36,806 nucleotides of DNA from Deltaproteobacteria bacterium (GCA_021811385.1 JAJZPC010000021.1:1-36806); one strand, 5' to 3'. Shown: positions 1 through 7,252, numbered from the stretch's first letter. Program-made: numbers and translations. Notes: generated from the sequence alone by a model not told the origin.

Positions 1-2
1 CC

Positions 3-1232
3 GCACGTTCGTTGCCGTTATGGGCTCGCGTTGCGGTGCCGGCGATCGCCGGCACCGTATGCGGACTGACCATGTGGGCGGGCCATCGCTGGATCAGGCA
101 GCCGCGCGGACCCGAATACATGGAGGCAGTGCACGTGGGCGACGGCGTACTGCCGCTCGGCCCCAACCTCGTCCGGACGGGTTCCTCGCTCCTCGGCGTG
201 AGCGGAGGCATTACCATCGGCCGCGAAGGAACCATGATCCAGTTTGCGTCCCTGGCCTCCTCGCTCCTCGGGCGGATTTTTCATGCCGATGAGTCCCACC
301 GCAGGCTGATCGTTGCCTGCGGCGCAGCAGCTGGCTTTGCGGCCGCGTATCGTGCCCCGATCGCGGGCACCCTGTTTGTCGCGGAAATTATTCTCGGCGG
401 ACTGGCGCTCCGGGAAGTAAGCGCCGTTCTCGTCGCCGCCGTAATTTCCCTGCTTACTGTGCATGCAATGGGAGCTAGCGGTCCGCTCTATATTGCGCAT
501 GCCGTGCCCCAGGTAGGATTTAACGACCTCTTTGATGTAACTCTCGTGGGCGTGGCGGCCGGATTGTTCGGTCCCGTGTTTCTGTGGCTGCTCCATACCT
601 CAAACAAACGCTACCAGGCGCTGTTCACCTTTTTGCCCGCGCGCATGGGCCTGGCCGGGCTGGCCATCGGGCTGCTGTCGTTTGTGCGGCCCGAGGTCTG
701 GGGCAACGGTGTCAGCGTGTTGCAGTCCTTCCTGTCCACCCATTGGGCATTGAGTTCGGTATTGGCTGTGTTTGCGCTACGACTGGTCGCAGTAATGTTT
801 GCCAGCGCGGCAGGCATTCCCGGCGGCGTGCTCACCCCGACCCTGGTGACCGGCGCCGCTTTGGGATTGATCATCGGTCAAACGATGCTGACCCCGTCGG
901 CAGACCATTCCCAGACGCTCTGGATACTGGTCGGGGCGGGCAGCCTGCTCGCGGCAACCACCCATGCCCCGGCGATGTCCGCTCTCATGGTTTTCGAGAC
1001 CACGCACAACTACCATGTGGTTCTCGCAGCCCTGCCTGCCTGCGTTATCGCCTCCGTTATCGGCAGCCTGCTGCGTCACCAGTCAATCTACACAGAAGCC
1101 CTGGGGTTGGAGGAACACGGCCCCGCCGCATCCGCCGCTGCGCGCCGGACAATATTACCCAAAGCACGCCCGTTTCACCTGAGATCCTCTGTCGTTGCGG
1201 CGGACGTCGTCGAGGAGAAAAAGGCAGCTTAG
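3..1232 (+). CDS. ClC-family chloride channel/transporter, ClcB-like (5' end outside window)
   Basis: Integral inner-membrane anion channel or H+/Cl- exchanger of the ClC family. The reading frame is open to the window edge, so the N-terminal helices are missing; the first in-frame start-like codon (TTG at 12) is probably internal. What remains has many hydrophobic helices and two family signatures: GREGT near residue 75, containing the gating glutamate (T where most ClC proteins have P, as in ClcB-like members), and GIPGGVLTPT near residue 270, which matches the GxFxP-type anion-binding loop. No CBS domains follow; the protein ends in a short charged tail. The gene has no same-strand neighbour in view, and a REP-like hairpin ending in a T-run lies just after its stop. 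Family assignment is firm; substrate and channel versus exchanger mode cannot be told. Confidence 0.88.
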   Translation, partial: ARSLPLWARVAVPAIAGTVCGLTMWAGHRWIRQPRGPEYMEAVHVGDGVLPLGPNLVRTGSSLLGVSGGITIGREGTMIQFASLASSLLGRIFHADESHRRLIVACGAAAGFAAAYRAPIAGTLFVAEIILGGLALREVSAVLVAAVISLLTVHAMGASGPLYIAHAVPQVGFNDLFDVTLVGVAAGLFGPVFLWLLHTSNKRYQALFTFLPARMGLAGLAIGLLSFVRPEVWGNGVSVLQSFLSTHWALSSVLAVFALRLVAVMFASAAGIPGGVLTPTLVTGAALGLIIGQTMLTPSADHSQTLWILVGAGSLLAATTHAPAMSALMVFETTHNYHVVLAALPACVIASVIGSLLRHQSIYTEALGLEEHGPAASAAARRTILPKARPFHLRSSVVAADVVEEKKAA

Positions 1233-1241
1233 AAGAAAGAG

Positions 1242-1300
1242 AAATGGGGACAGAACTATTTTTTAGTAGTTACAGAGAAAATAAATTTGTCCCCATTTTT
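1242..1300. repeat. REP-like inverted repeat downstream of the ClC gene
   Basis: An 11-bp perfect inverted repeat, AAATGGGGACA at 1242-1252 and TGTCCCCATTT at 1288-1298, encloses 35 nt and is followed by a T-run. It resembles the short palindromes associated with REP-type (RAYT) transposases in many proteobacteria. It lies between convergent genes (the ClC channel on plus, the toxin on minus) and could also act as a terminator for the plus strand. The repeat is seen directly; family and function are inferred. Confidence 0.6.
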
Positions 1301-1327
1301 GCGCTAAGACCTGATCCCGACAGTTCC

Positions 1328-1603
1328 TTAATATACTGAATCGTGATCGCCCACGTTTACCGGGATGACCTCCTGTTCCTGAATCAGAAACTCAAGGGTG
1401 ATTCGATAGGCAAGATTGATTGAAACCGAATGCAAATCCGAGAGCCGCCCGGACAACGGATGCAGACGGAGTGAGGGATGAAACGGATTGGCCTCCAGCA
1501 GCTGCAGTGTTTTCAGATACTGTTTTTCCAGATCGGGATGACATTTCAAAAATCGCAGGGCACGTTTTTCATACTGCTCGGTAAAAACCAGCGACCAACT
1601 CAT
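1328..1603 (-). CDS. RelE/ParE-superfamily toxin (predicted mRNA interferase)
   Basis: A 91-residue protein of the RelE/ParE toxin superfamily, predicted to cleave mRNA at the ribosome and to be neutralised by the antitoxin encoded just upstream. It has the family's compact alpha/beta layout: two N-terminal helices rich in K/R/L, then a strand region containing HPLSGRL, the HSVSINLAYRI stretch (an arginine typical of the active-site sheet), and a short C-terminal strand ending in VGDHDSVY. The chosen ATG at 1603 overlaps the antitoxin stop by four bases (ATGA), indicating translational coupling; an upstream in-frame extension would lie wholly inside the antitoxin gene and is not used. Family assignment is good; YafQ-, RelE- or HigB-type activity cannot be separated by sight. 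Confidence 0.85.
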   Translation of the reverse strand: MSWSLVFTEQYEKRALRFLKCHPDLEKQYLKTLQLLEANPFHPSLRLHPLSGRLSDLHSVSINLAYRITLEFLIQEQEVIPVNVGDHDSVY

Positions 1604-1860
1604 CCTTGAGCAGCCTTCAGACGGGCCAGATGGTCTTCGGCGCTTTCCTTGACAAAACGCCCTTCGGCGATGTCTGCCCGGGTCTGCGCAAGGGCCGCTT
1701 CCAGCTCGCACTCCCTCAGGTAATGGTAATGCTCCATATCCATAACCACAAATCGCTCCTTGCCCCGAACAGAAATGACTGCTTCCTGACGATGGGCAAG
1801 CACGGCCTCAATGGCGGAAACGCCTTTTATTTTCAGATCATTGGCAGATAGATTCGACAT
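1600..1860 (-). CDS. Phd/YefM-family antitoxin
   Basis: An 86-residue antitoxin, predicted to bind DNA through its N-terminal half and to block the toxin through its C-terminal half. The N-terminal region shows the Phd/YefM pattern: the segment around residues 15-45 with GVSAIEAVLAHRQEAVISVRG and then RFVVMDMEHYHYL matches the strand-helix core in which an antitoxin-like protein forbids or allows ligand. The C-terminal half is helical and charged. It starts at ATG 1860 behind a strong AAGGAGG ribosome binding site and overlaps the toxin start by four bases, so the pair forms one operon with the antitoxin first. A dyad-symmetric sequence upstream (1881-1941) is a plausible autoregulatory operator. 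Confidence 0.83.
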   Translation of the reverse strand: MSNLSANDLKIKGVSAIEAVLAHRQEAVISVRGKERFVVMDMEHYHYLRECELEAALAQTRADIAEGRFVKESAEDHLARLKAAQG

Positions 1861-1880
1861 GCCTTGCCTCCTTGGTATTC

Positions 1881-1941
1881 TTTACAGCACTTTCAACCAC
1901 ACCATTAACAGCAATATAGGTAATATTGTTTCTGCTGTAAA
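1881..1941. promoter_or_regulatory. Dyad-symmetric candidate operator of the toxin-antitoxin operon
   Basis: Upstream of the antitoxin start lie two nested inverted repeats: TTTACAGCA (1881-1889) with TGCTGTAAA (1933-1941), and CAATAT (1912-1917) with ATATTG (1923-1928). ACAGC recurs a third time at 1908-1912. Autoregulation through such palindromes is typical of Phd/RelB-type antitoxins; binding here is inferred. Confidence 0.35.
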
Positions 1942-1980
1942 GCCCTTTTCCTTGGAGCGTTCTGGTAAAATTTACTTTTC

Positions 1981-1997
1981 AAGACCTAACCCCGACA
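1981..1997. repeat. Short direct repeat flanking the toxin-antitoxin operon (copy 2; copy 1 at 1306-1322)
   Basis: AAGACCTAACCCCGACA here matches AAGACCTGATCCCGACA at 1306-1322 in 15 of 17 positions, same orientation. The two copies bracket the whole toxin-antitoxin operon. The motif resembles the AGACCTGACCCC sequences often seen with REP-type elements; that link is from general knowledge and was not searched. Confidence 0.5.
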
Positions 1998-2058
1998 AGC
2001 TTAATTCAAAAAATTTATCAAGAGGATTTTGACTCACTTGGGCGATGCCACTTCACCA

Positions 2059-3150
2059 TTACTCACTGGGATCTGACCTTTTCCGAGGCGTCGGAAGCTT
2101 TCGCCGAACGGGAGGACGAATCTTATTCATGTCCAGAGTGCGCCTCAGCATGTGCTCAAGCATTCTGGGAAACTCCATCGCGAACATATGAGACTCCTTC
2201 CCGCCGAAGCCAAACTCTTCCATGAAGGGGCTGTGCATCATCATTTCGGAGAAACGACGTAGTCTCTTCATCTCGCGCTCGATCGCTTCTGCATTCTTTT
2301 CTTTAACAGCCCTGTATACTTCCATCGCCAGCTCATAGAGCCAGGGCATATCATCGCGGACCAGGCTTGCCGCCATGAGGATGGCGACTGGATCGCCAGG
2401 ATCGCCCGACATGTGTATAATATCCTCAAACATCATCGGGTGAAAGCGACGTACTCTCCGACGGCGAAAAGGATCGCCGCTTTCTGCCAACCGCTCTGCT
2501 ACACGTGACGGCAAAGCTTTCATTTCCTCCGCAAGCTTTGCAACAGCAGTCTCGTCGATCTCCTCTTTCGTCTTGGCCTTAGCACCGCCAGACGTCAGCT
2601 TCTCTAGAAGCCCCGCCTCCGTCGCCTTGAAGGCCGCCACCTGAGTCTTGACGACATCACTATCGAGCTCAAGACCTGGGACTCGTCTGGCAAGTTGATT
2701 GACAAGTTTCGTTAGATCACCCTCGCTGTCGTCCATGTTCATGAACTGATAAAACGGACCGGCACTCACACGGGTGAGTTGCACACCAAGCGCAACTCCA
2801 ACGACAGGAGTATTCAACTTGCCCTTGGCCACGCCTGCCTCAAACAGAATCCACGGGCGATCGAGGCTGCGCTCGGTGAAGAGACACACCACGTCCGAAG
2901 TGGACTGAAGCTGCTCCATCAAACGCTTATACCACTCGTCGCCAAAATCAATACCCTCGGTGCCCTTTTTGTCGGAAGACCTGAATGTTTTAATCATTCC
3001 GGCGCTGACGCTCTTGAGTAGTTTACTGAACGCTTCAGCAAGCTCCGCGTCTCGCGCATCATGACTTATGAAAACAAGCGGGTTTAATGCGCTAGACGCC
3101 AGCAGTTCGGCATCGGGTGAGGCTTTCGACTTGTCTGATTCGCTCATCAT
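2059..3150 (-). CDS. TIR-domain protein with helical C-terminal region (possible NADase/defence protein)
   Basis: A 363-residue soluble protein with an N-terminal TIR domain, about residues 23-160. The first strand reads LVFISHDARD; a DEWYKRLMEQLQ helix follows, then the strand DVVCLFT and the motif WILFE (residues 100-104), a WxxxE placement of the glutamate that is catalytic in NAD-cleaving bacterial TIR proteins. The remaining 200 residues are charged and helix-rich with a methionine-rich stretch and match no domain I recognise. The AAGGAG site is only two bases from the first ATG (3150) and five from the second (3147), so 3147 may be the true start. No Thoeris thsA, SIR2, prokaryotic argonaute or other partner is adjacent. 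An antiphage or abortive-infection role is inferred from the family. Confidence 0.82.
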   Translation of the reverse strand: MMSESDKSKASPDAELLASSALNPLVFISHDARDAELAEAFSKLLKSVSAGMIKTFRSSDKKGTEGIDFGDEWYKRLMEQLQSTSDVVCLFTERSLDRPWILFEAGVAKGKLNTPVVGVALGVQLTRVSAGPFYQFMNMDDSEGDLTKLVNQLARRVPGLELDSDVVKTQVAAFKATEAGLLEKLTSGGAKAKTKEEIDETAVAKLAEEMKALPSRVAERLAESGDPFRRRRVRRFHPMMFEDIIHMSGDPGDPVAILMAASLVRDDMPWLYELAMEVYRAVKEKNAEAIEREMKRLRRFSEMMMHSPFMEEFGFGGKESHMFAMEFPRMLEHMLRRTLDMNKIRPPVRRKLPTPRKRSDPSE

Positions 3151-3256
3151 TTCTCCTTAAGATTGAGTCACCCAACGTGGTGCTAAAAAACATCAAGGGA
3201 CGTACTTAAAACATTGACTTGATTGCCCCCAAATGACACCTATCCCAATCTTCACA

Positions 3257-4114
3257 CTACCCCTGTTTCCGATTAATAAGCCCGCCCACCGCCGCCATGA
3301 TATCCGCGGGCAGCACCATCATCTTGGCGTTGGAGGATTCGGCCAGTTTGCGCATCCCTTCGATGTAGCGGTTGCCCAACAGGAACATGGCCGGCAGGTC
3401 GTTGTCCCCCACCGCGTCGGCAATATCCTTGATGGCCTTGGCCGAGGCGTCGGCCAGGATGATCTGGGCCTCGGCCTCCATGCGGGCCGCCTCCAGGGTG
3501 CCTTCCGCCCGCTGGATCATTGCCTGTTTTTCCCCTTCCGCCGCCAGAATCGCCGCCGCCTTGAGCCGGGCCGCGCCCGCCTGCTTCTCCATGGCCTCCT
3601 GCATGGTGTCGGAGGGGCGGATGTCCTGGATCTCCACGGATTTGACCACCAAGCCCCAGTCCACCACATCGTCGCTGATCTGGCTCTTGAGCAGCGCCTT
3701 GATCTTGTCCCGGGAAGAGAGCGCATCGTTCAGGGTCATGTTGCCGATGATGGCGCGCAGGTTGGTCATGACCAGGTTGCGGATGGCGTACTTGTAATCG
3801 GAGATGCCGTACATGGCCTTTTCCGGGGAGAGCACCTTGATGAAGGCAATGGCATTGCACCAGATCACCGCGTTGTCGGCGGTAATCGCCTCCTGACGCT
3901 CGATGTCCAGGGGTTCGTCCATGGTCATCACCCGGTAGGCCACCTGATCGATGTAGGGGAGGATGATGTTGAGCCCCGGCTTGAGGGTCTGGTGGTATTT
4001 CCCCAACCGCTGCACCACGAACTCATGGCCCTGGGGCACCATCTTGACCCCGGCCACGATGGTGATGACAACGAGCGCCAGCAGAACAAAGACGATAACG
4101 GTGAAGATCGGCAT
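3257..4114 (-). CDS. SPFH/Band 7 (stomatin/paraslipin-like) membrane protein
   Basis: A 285-residue member of the stomatin/prohibitin (SPFH) superfamily, which forms oligomeric membrane-associated scaffolds and often works with an NfeD partner. One transmembrane segment (residues 3-23) is followed by the SPFH domain: VPQGHEFVVQRLGKYHQTLKPG, then a strand-rich region with EAITADNAVIWCNAIAFIKV and TLNDALSSRDKI. A long alanine/glutamate-rich coiled coil (about 170-240) precedes a conserved tail with LPADIMAAVGGLI. The length fits the paraslipin group. It starts at ATG 4114 behind AAAGGAG and is 36 nt downstream of the NfeD gene on the same strand, so the two are probably co-transcribed. Its exact physiological role is unknown in most bacteria. 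Confidence 0.93.
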   Translation of the reverse strand: MPIFTVIVFVLLALVVITIVAGVKMVPQGHEFVVQRLGKYHQTLKPGLNIILPYIDQVAYRVMTMDEPLDIERQEAITADNAVIWCNAIAFIKVLSPEKAMYGISDYKYAIRNLVMTNLRAIIGNMTLNDALSSRDKIKALLKSQISDDVVDWGLVVKSVEIQDIRPSDTMQEAMEKQAGAARLKAAAILAAEGEKQAMIQRAEGTLEAARMEAEAQIILADASAKAIKDIADAVGDNDLPAMFLLGNRYIEGMRKLAESSNAKMMVLPADIMAAVGGLINRKQG

Positions 4115-4150
4115 GTTTTCTCCTTTTTCCGGTTAAGAGACGATGAAAAA

Positions 4151-4588
4151 CTACGCCTTGCGCACCTTCAGTTTCGACCCCAGCACATCCACGATCACGC
4201 AGCGGTCGCCCACGGCCAGGGGTTCCTCGGCAATGAACTCCCACTCGTCGGAACCCAGCACCGCCACGGAGAAGCGGACCATGCCCGCGGGAAAATCCCC
4301 CGGCTTGATAGCGGAGACGATGCCGGTCTCGCCGAGCACCGACTCCTTGCCCTGCCCTGCCTGGGAGCGGGCTTTGGCGTTTTTCAAAAACCCGAACCAG
4401 CCGATGGCAAAGGAGAGCGCGGAAAGGACAACGAAGATGGCGGTCTGGACGGTGAGGTCGGTCACCCAGTAGGAGGCGATGCCGGTGAGCAGGGCGGCGA
4501 TGCCGAACCAGATCACGACAAAGGAGGGAATCACTATTTCCAGAACGATCAGGACGACGCCGAGAATCAGCCAGTAGCCAAAATACAT
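4151..4588 (-). CDS. NfeD-family membrane protein
   Basis: A 145-residue short NfeD protein. Three hydrophobic segments (about residues 5-20, 22-42 and 50-70) are followed by a C-terminal OB-fold domain (about 82-145) with GETGIVSAIKPG, RFSVAVLGSDEWEFIAEEPLAVGDRCVIVDVLGSKLKV split across its strands. Short NfeD proteins without the ClpP-like protease domain are typically encoded beside SPFH proteins, as here. ATG 4588 follows AAGGAG by eight bases. The region upstream is the left flank of an IS110 element, so the native promoter of this pair may have been displaced or replaced. The family assignment is secure; the partnership is inferred from adjacency. Confidence 0.92.
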   Translation of the reverse strand: MYFGYWLILGVVLIVLEIVIPSFVVIWFGIAALLTGIASYWVTDLTVQTAIFVVLSALSFAIGWFGFLKNAKARSQAGQGKESVLGETGIVSAIKPGDFPAGMVRFSVAVLGSDEWEFIAEEPLAVGDRCVIVDVLGSKLKVRKA

Positions 4589-4619
4589 CGCTTCACTCCT
4601 TGGTTTTTCCGTAACAAAA

Positions 4620-4658
4620 GAGGCTCTTGCAAAATGATTTATTGTGCTTCGACAGGCT
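4620..4658. repeat. Left arm of a roughly 39-bp imperfect inverted repeat bracketing the IS110 element
   Basis: The left arm consists of GAGGCTCTTGCAAAA (4620-4634) and CTTCGACAGGCT (4647-4658). The right arm, at 5908-5947, carries the reverse complement of both in the same nested order (14 of 15 and 12 of 12 matches) with almost the same spacing. The sequences look like dispersed REP-type repeats rather than IS ends. Confidence 0.55.
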
Positions 4659-4689
4659 TGTATGGTTTTTACAACTCAATTTTGAGAAG

Positions 4690-4870
4690 CTAAGAAGAAG
4701 AGCCGGGGTGGAGGGACTTCGACTAGCATCTGCCGCGCTGCGGACAGACTTACTGAGAAATCTCCCACCCACACCCCAAACGTCGATGAAGAATCTAGCG
4801 GCATATATATTGACCGCCGATTTGAACGCAAGCTAACGTCGGTGTGTGCCACCCCAGCATTGTTATTTTA
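4690..4870 (+). ncRNA. Candidate IS110 bridge (seek) RNA in the IS left end
   Basis: The roughly 230 non-coding bases before the transposase are rich in potential stems: CTGCCGC/GCGGACAG around 4729-4746, the G-rich GGTGGAGGGA near 4705-4720 against TCTCCCACC near 4760-4770, and GCGGC/GCCG around an AT-rich loop near 4800-4820. IS110-group elements encode a guide (bridge) RNA in this position, which recognises target and donor DNA. The boundaries here are approximate; neither a fold nor a covariance search was run. Short open frames across the region look non-coding. Confidence 0.4.
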
Positions 4871-4888
4871 CTTCTGGAGGCTACCATC

Positions 4889-5842
4889 ATGCAAACCTTT
4901 CTGAACATTGGGGTGGATGTTGCCAAAGACGAAGTTGTTGTGGCTTGTGCCGTGCAAAGTTTTTCTGTTCACAGCGTTGCCAATCAGCATGAAGCTTTGT
5001 TGGCTTGGCTGAAATCCCTGCCCGCAGGTAGTCGCATCGGCTTGGAGTCTACGAGCTGCTATCACGAGTTGCTGGCTGATCTGGCGCATAGGCAAGGCTA
5101 TACCGTATTTCTGCTTAACCCAATGGATACCCGCCACTACGCCAAGGCCATGGGCAACCGCGCCAAAACCGACCGGGTGGATGCCGAACTCATCGCCCGT
5201 CTCATCGCGCAAGAGCATACTCGCCTGCGCCCCTACACGTCCCCCACGGCCAACCAGCGCAAGCTGGACCATCTGATCCGGCGGCGCGCCAAGATCGTCC
5301 GCATCAAGGGCACGCTCAAGCTGACGATGGCCAACCTGGGCGGGTTTGCCCCTGAGCTCAAAGCGGTTTTGTGCAAGCTCGACGCCTTGATTGCCAAAAT
5401 CGATACAGCCATGGCAACGATTGCTGCCCGTTCCCCACAACACGAGGAGACACAACAGCGGTTGCAAACCATTGTGGGGGTCGGCCCTCTGGTGGGCATG
5501 GCGCTGACCAATACGTTGGAACGAGTTCCTTTTCGCAATGCGGATGCGTTCGTCGCATTCACCGGTTTCGATCCCAGAGCGAATGACTCCGGTCACAAGG
5601 CTGGCCGTAGACGCTTATCCAAACGCGGCCCCGGAGAGTTGCGTCGCCTGCTATTTAACGCCGCGATGTCCGCCGTCAAAACCAAGGTCTGGAAACCTAT
5701 CTACGAATATTACCGCTGTAAAGGCTGGAGCACGACCGCAACGCTGGTGATCATCGCCCGTAAAATCGCCCGAGCCGCCTGGTCTATTCATCATTACCGC
5801 TCGACATTTAACCCGCAACGGCTTACAAAATGCTTGACGTAA
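4889..5842 (+). mobile_element. IS110-family transposase (DEDD recombinase)
   Basis: A 317-residue transposase of the IS110 family. The N-terminal RuvC-like DEDD domain shows D10 (IGVDVAKDE), E53 (GLESTSCYHE), D95 and D98 (KTDRVDAELIARL). The C-terminal Transposase_20 domain contains the helix-hairpin-helix-like IVGVGPLVGMAL and then FTGFDPRANDSGHKAGRRRLSKRG, whose serine (S234) is the predicted nucleophile. The length is typical, and no frameshift or stop is visible, so it is probably intact. The ATG at 4889 has CTGGAGG eight bases upstream; the in-frame upstream extension lies in the non-coding left end. The long upstream and short downstream non-coding parts fit the IS110 rather than the IS1111 subgroup. 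IS boundaries cannot be fixed because this family usually makes no target duplication. Confidence 0.93.
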
Positions 5843-6189
5843 ACCATAGAATCTCAGCATGAACGGAAGAAACTATAATGATTTCAAGCTGGTTACCGTT
5901 CGCCCTGAGCCTGTCGAAGGGTTGTTCCCTCTTTTTGCAAGAGGCTCAAAAAAAGAGAGTTCATGGGCATCTTCCCTGTGGCGCCCCGATTCCTGACCAC
6001 CTTATCACGTTTCAGCCGTTGCTTTCCATGGGAAAATCCTGGCCGGGTTTTCCCGAAAGCTTTCGCCAGGCAAGGAATCACGAAACAGTTTCTCCGTCTC
6101 CCTATGGCAAAAAGAAACAAACCGGCGTATTATGGATTCCGGAATATTGAGAGCGCTGCATCGAGGGAATACACAGTGAAGGACGCGAC
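5843..6189. other. Intergenic region after the IS: REP-like repeat, otherwise nothing recognised
   Basis: This 347-base gap contains the IS right end (somewhere after 5842), a REP-type palindrome (5899-5918) and the TTTTGCAAGAGGCTC repeat (5933-5947). From about 5950 to 6180 I see no convincing gene, RNA or promoter; short open frames there have no recognisable composition. A GAAGGA ribosome binding site for the next gene is at its end. Confidence 0.5.
5899..5947. repeat. REP-type palindrome and right arm of the inverted repeat around the IS
   Basis: TTCGCCCTGAGCCTGTCGAA (5899-5918) is an imperfect palindrome nearly identical to a repeat scattered through many bacterial chromosomes. With TTTTGCAAGAGGCTC (5933-5947) it mirrors the left arm at 4620-4658. 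The similarity to known REPs is from general knowledge. Confidence 0.6.
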
Positions 6190-6453
6190 ATGAGCACAAC
6201 CCAGGCAAGCAGCCCGCTGCACGGTATCACCCTGGAGATGATCCTTACCCGGTTGGTGGAACACTACGGCTGGGAAAAGCTGGGGGAGAAGATCACGATC
6301 AACTGCTTCACTAAAGACCCCAGCATCAAATCAAGCCTCAAATTCCTGCGCAAAACCCCGTGGGCCAGAAAGAAGCTGGAAAGCCTCTACCTGCACACCA
6401 GACTCCGCAAGGAAATTCTTCAACAACCCGTTTCCCCCCTGCCACAGCAGTAA
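6190..6453 (+). CDS. VF530-family (DUF2132) DNA-binding protein
   Basis: An 87-residue protein matching the VF530/DUF2132 family of small proteins with a DNA-binding-like fold. The family's core is visible: [23 protein letters not shown], then [13 protein letters not shown] followed at once by [18 protein letters not shown] (residues 10-71). The C-terminal tail is variable. ATG 6190 follows GAAGGA by about six bases. It stands alone, with no same-strand gene close upstream and an unrelated gene 118 bases downstream. The cellular role is unknown; DNA binding is inferred from the structure of the founding member. Confidence 0.88.
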   Translation: MSTTQASSPLHGITLEMILTRLVEHYGWEKLGEKITINCFTKDPSIKSSLKFLRKTPWARKKLESLYLHTRLRKEILQQPVSPLPQQ

Positions 6454-6571
6454 CCGCGGCCGACCGGCGGATACAGGGGGAACCCTCCTTTCCCAGCCTT
6501 ACGGATTCCCCTTTCACATTGACATTTGCCTCCTCAGTACCCATAGTTATACACAGAAGGAGGTCATGCAA

Positions 6572-7252
6572 ATGATATCCATCAACAACCTCGGCCTCTC
6601 CGGCCTCAAAACAATCCTCAACATCCAGTCTGCCGCCGACAGCCAAAGCAGCTCCTCCCCCCAATTGGAGGACATTCTCCAGGCCAAGGCGGACTCGGTG
6701 CTCGTCTCCGCCGCCTCCCAAAGCCTCGGCAAAACCTATCAGCGCCTCAAGGCCACCGGCAACGAGGCCGCAACAAGCGGCTTTTCCAAGATCGTCCAGA
6801 GCTTCGGCAGCGACATCTCCGGAAAGGCCATTGCCGATATCGCCATGGCCACCGGGCAAATGGGCAGCGAGGATCTGCAGCGCTACGGCTCAATAGCCGG
6901 GTCGGTCAGCAGCCTGGGCAACTCCGCCATCTTTGCGAAATTCACCTCCCAGGCAGCCACGGCCTTTGGCGCCGGCCAGGAACTGGGGCGCGGCTACCTG
7001 AACGCCACAAACGCCATCCTCGAGGCTGAATACAGCGGCAGCCGCCAGGAAGTCATCGACCAAAAGCTCACCAATCTCAGCGATTTCATGGCCAAGTTCA
7101 GCGAGCTTGGCAAGCCTGCCGAGGCAAGCGAAGCCGGCATCACCGCCTTTACCGAGTTTGCGAACTCCATCGGCGCCATGACCAAGGGCACGGATATCTC
7201 CGCCGCCATAGACAACTACACCGGACCATTGGAAGATAGCGCCTCCGCATGA
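6572..7252 (+). CDS. Hypothetical protein, Ala/Ser/Gly-rich, family not recognised
   Basis: A 226-residue protein that I do not recognise. The N-terminus (ISINNLGLSGLKTILNIQ) resembles a short amphipathic leader, followed by a serine/glutamine linker and a long, mostly helical body rich in alanine, glycine and serine, without cysteines, a signal peptide or membrane segments. The composition recalls extended, self-associating or secreted proteins such as flagellar-type or phasin-like proteins, but no signature supports any of these. AAGGAGGT at 6557-6564 is one base from ATG 6566 and seven from ATG 6572, so 6572 is the likely start. Codon use looks native, so it is probably a real gene. It ends about 80 bases from the convergent CBS gene. 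Confidence 0.65.
   Translation: MISINNLGLSGLKTILNIQSAADSQSSSSPQLEDILQAKADSVLVSAASQSLGKTYQRLKATGNEAATSGFSKIVQSFGSDISGKAIADIAMATGQMGSEDLQRYGSIAGSVSSLGNSAIFAKFTSQAATAFGAGQELGRGYLNATNAILEAEYSGSRQEVIDQKLTNLSDFMAKFSELGKPAEASEAGITAFTEFANSIGAMTKGTDISAAIDNYTGPLEDSASA

Noticed and set aside
2059-3150. TIR protein as a Thoeris ThsB
   Set aside because: No thsA (SIR2/SLOG) or other Thoeris gene is near, and the long C-terminal region is not typical of ThsB.
3233-4693. A 486-codon plus-strand open frame rich in His, Gly and Asp
   Set aside because: Antisense to the SPFH and NfeD genes; composition is that of a reverse-strand shadow.
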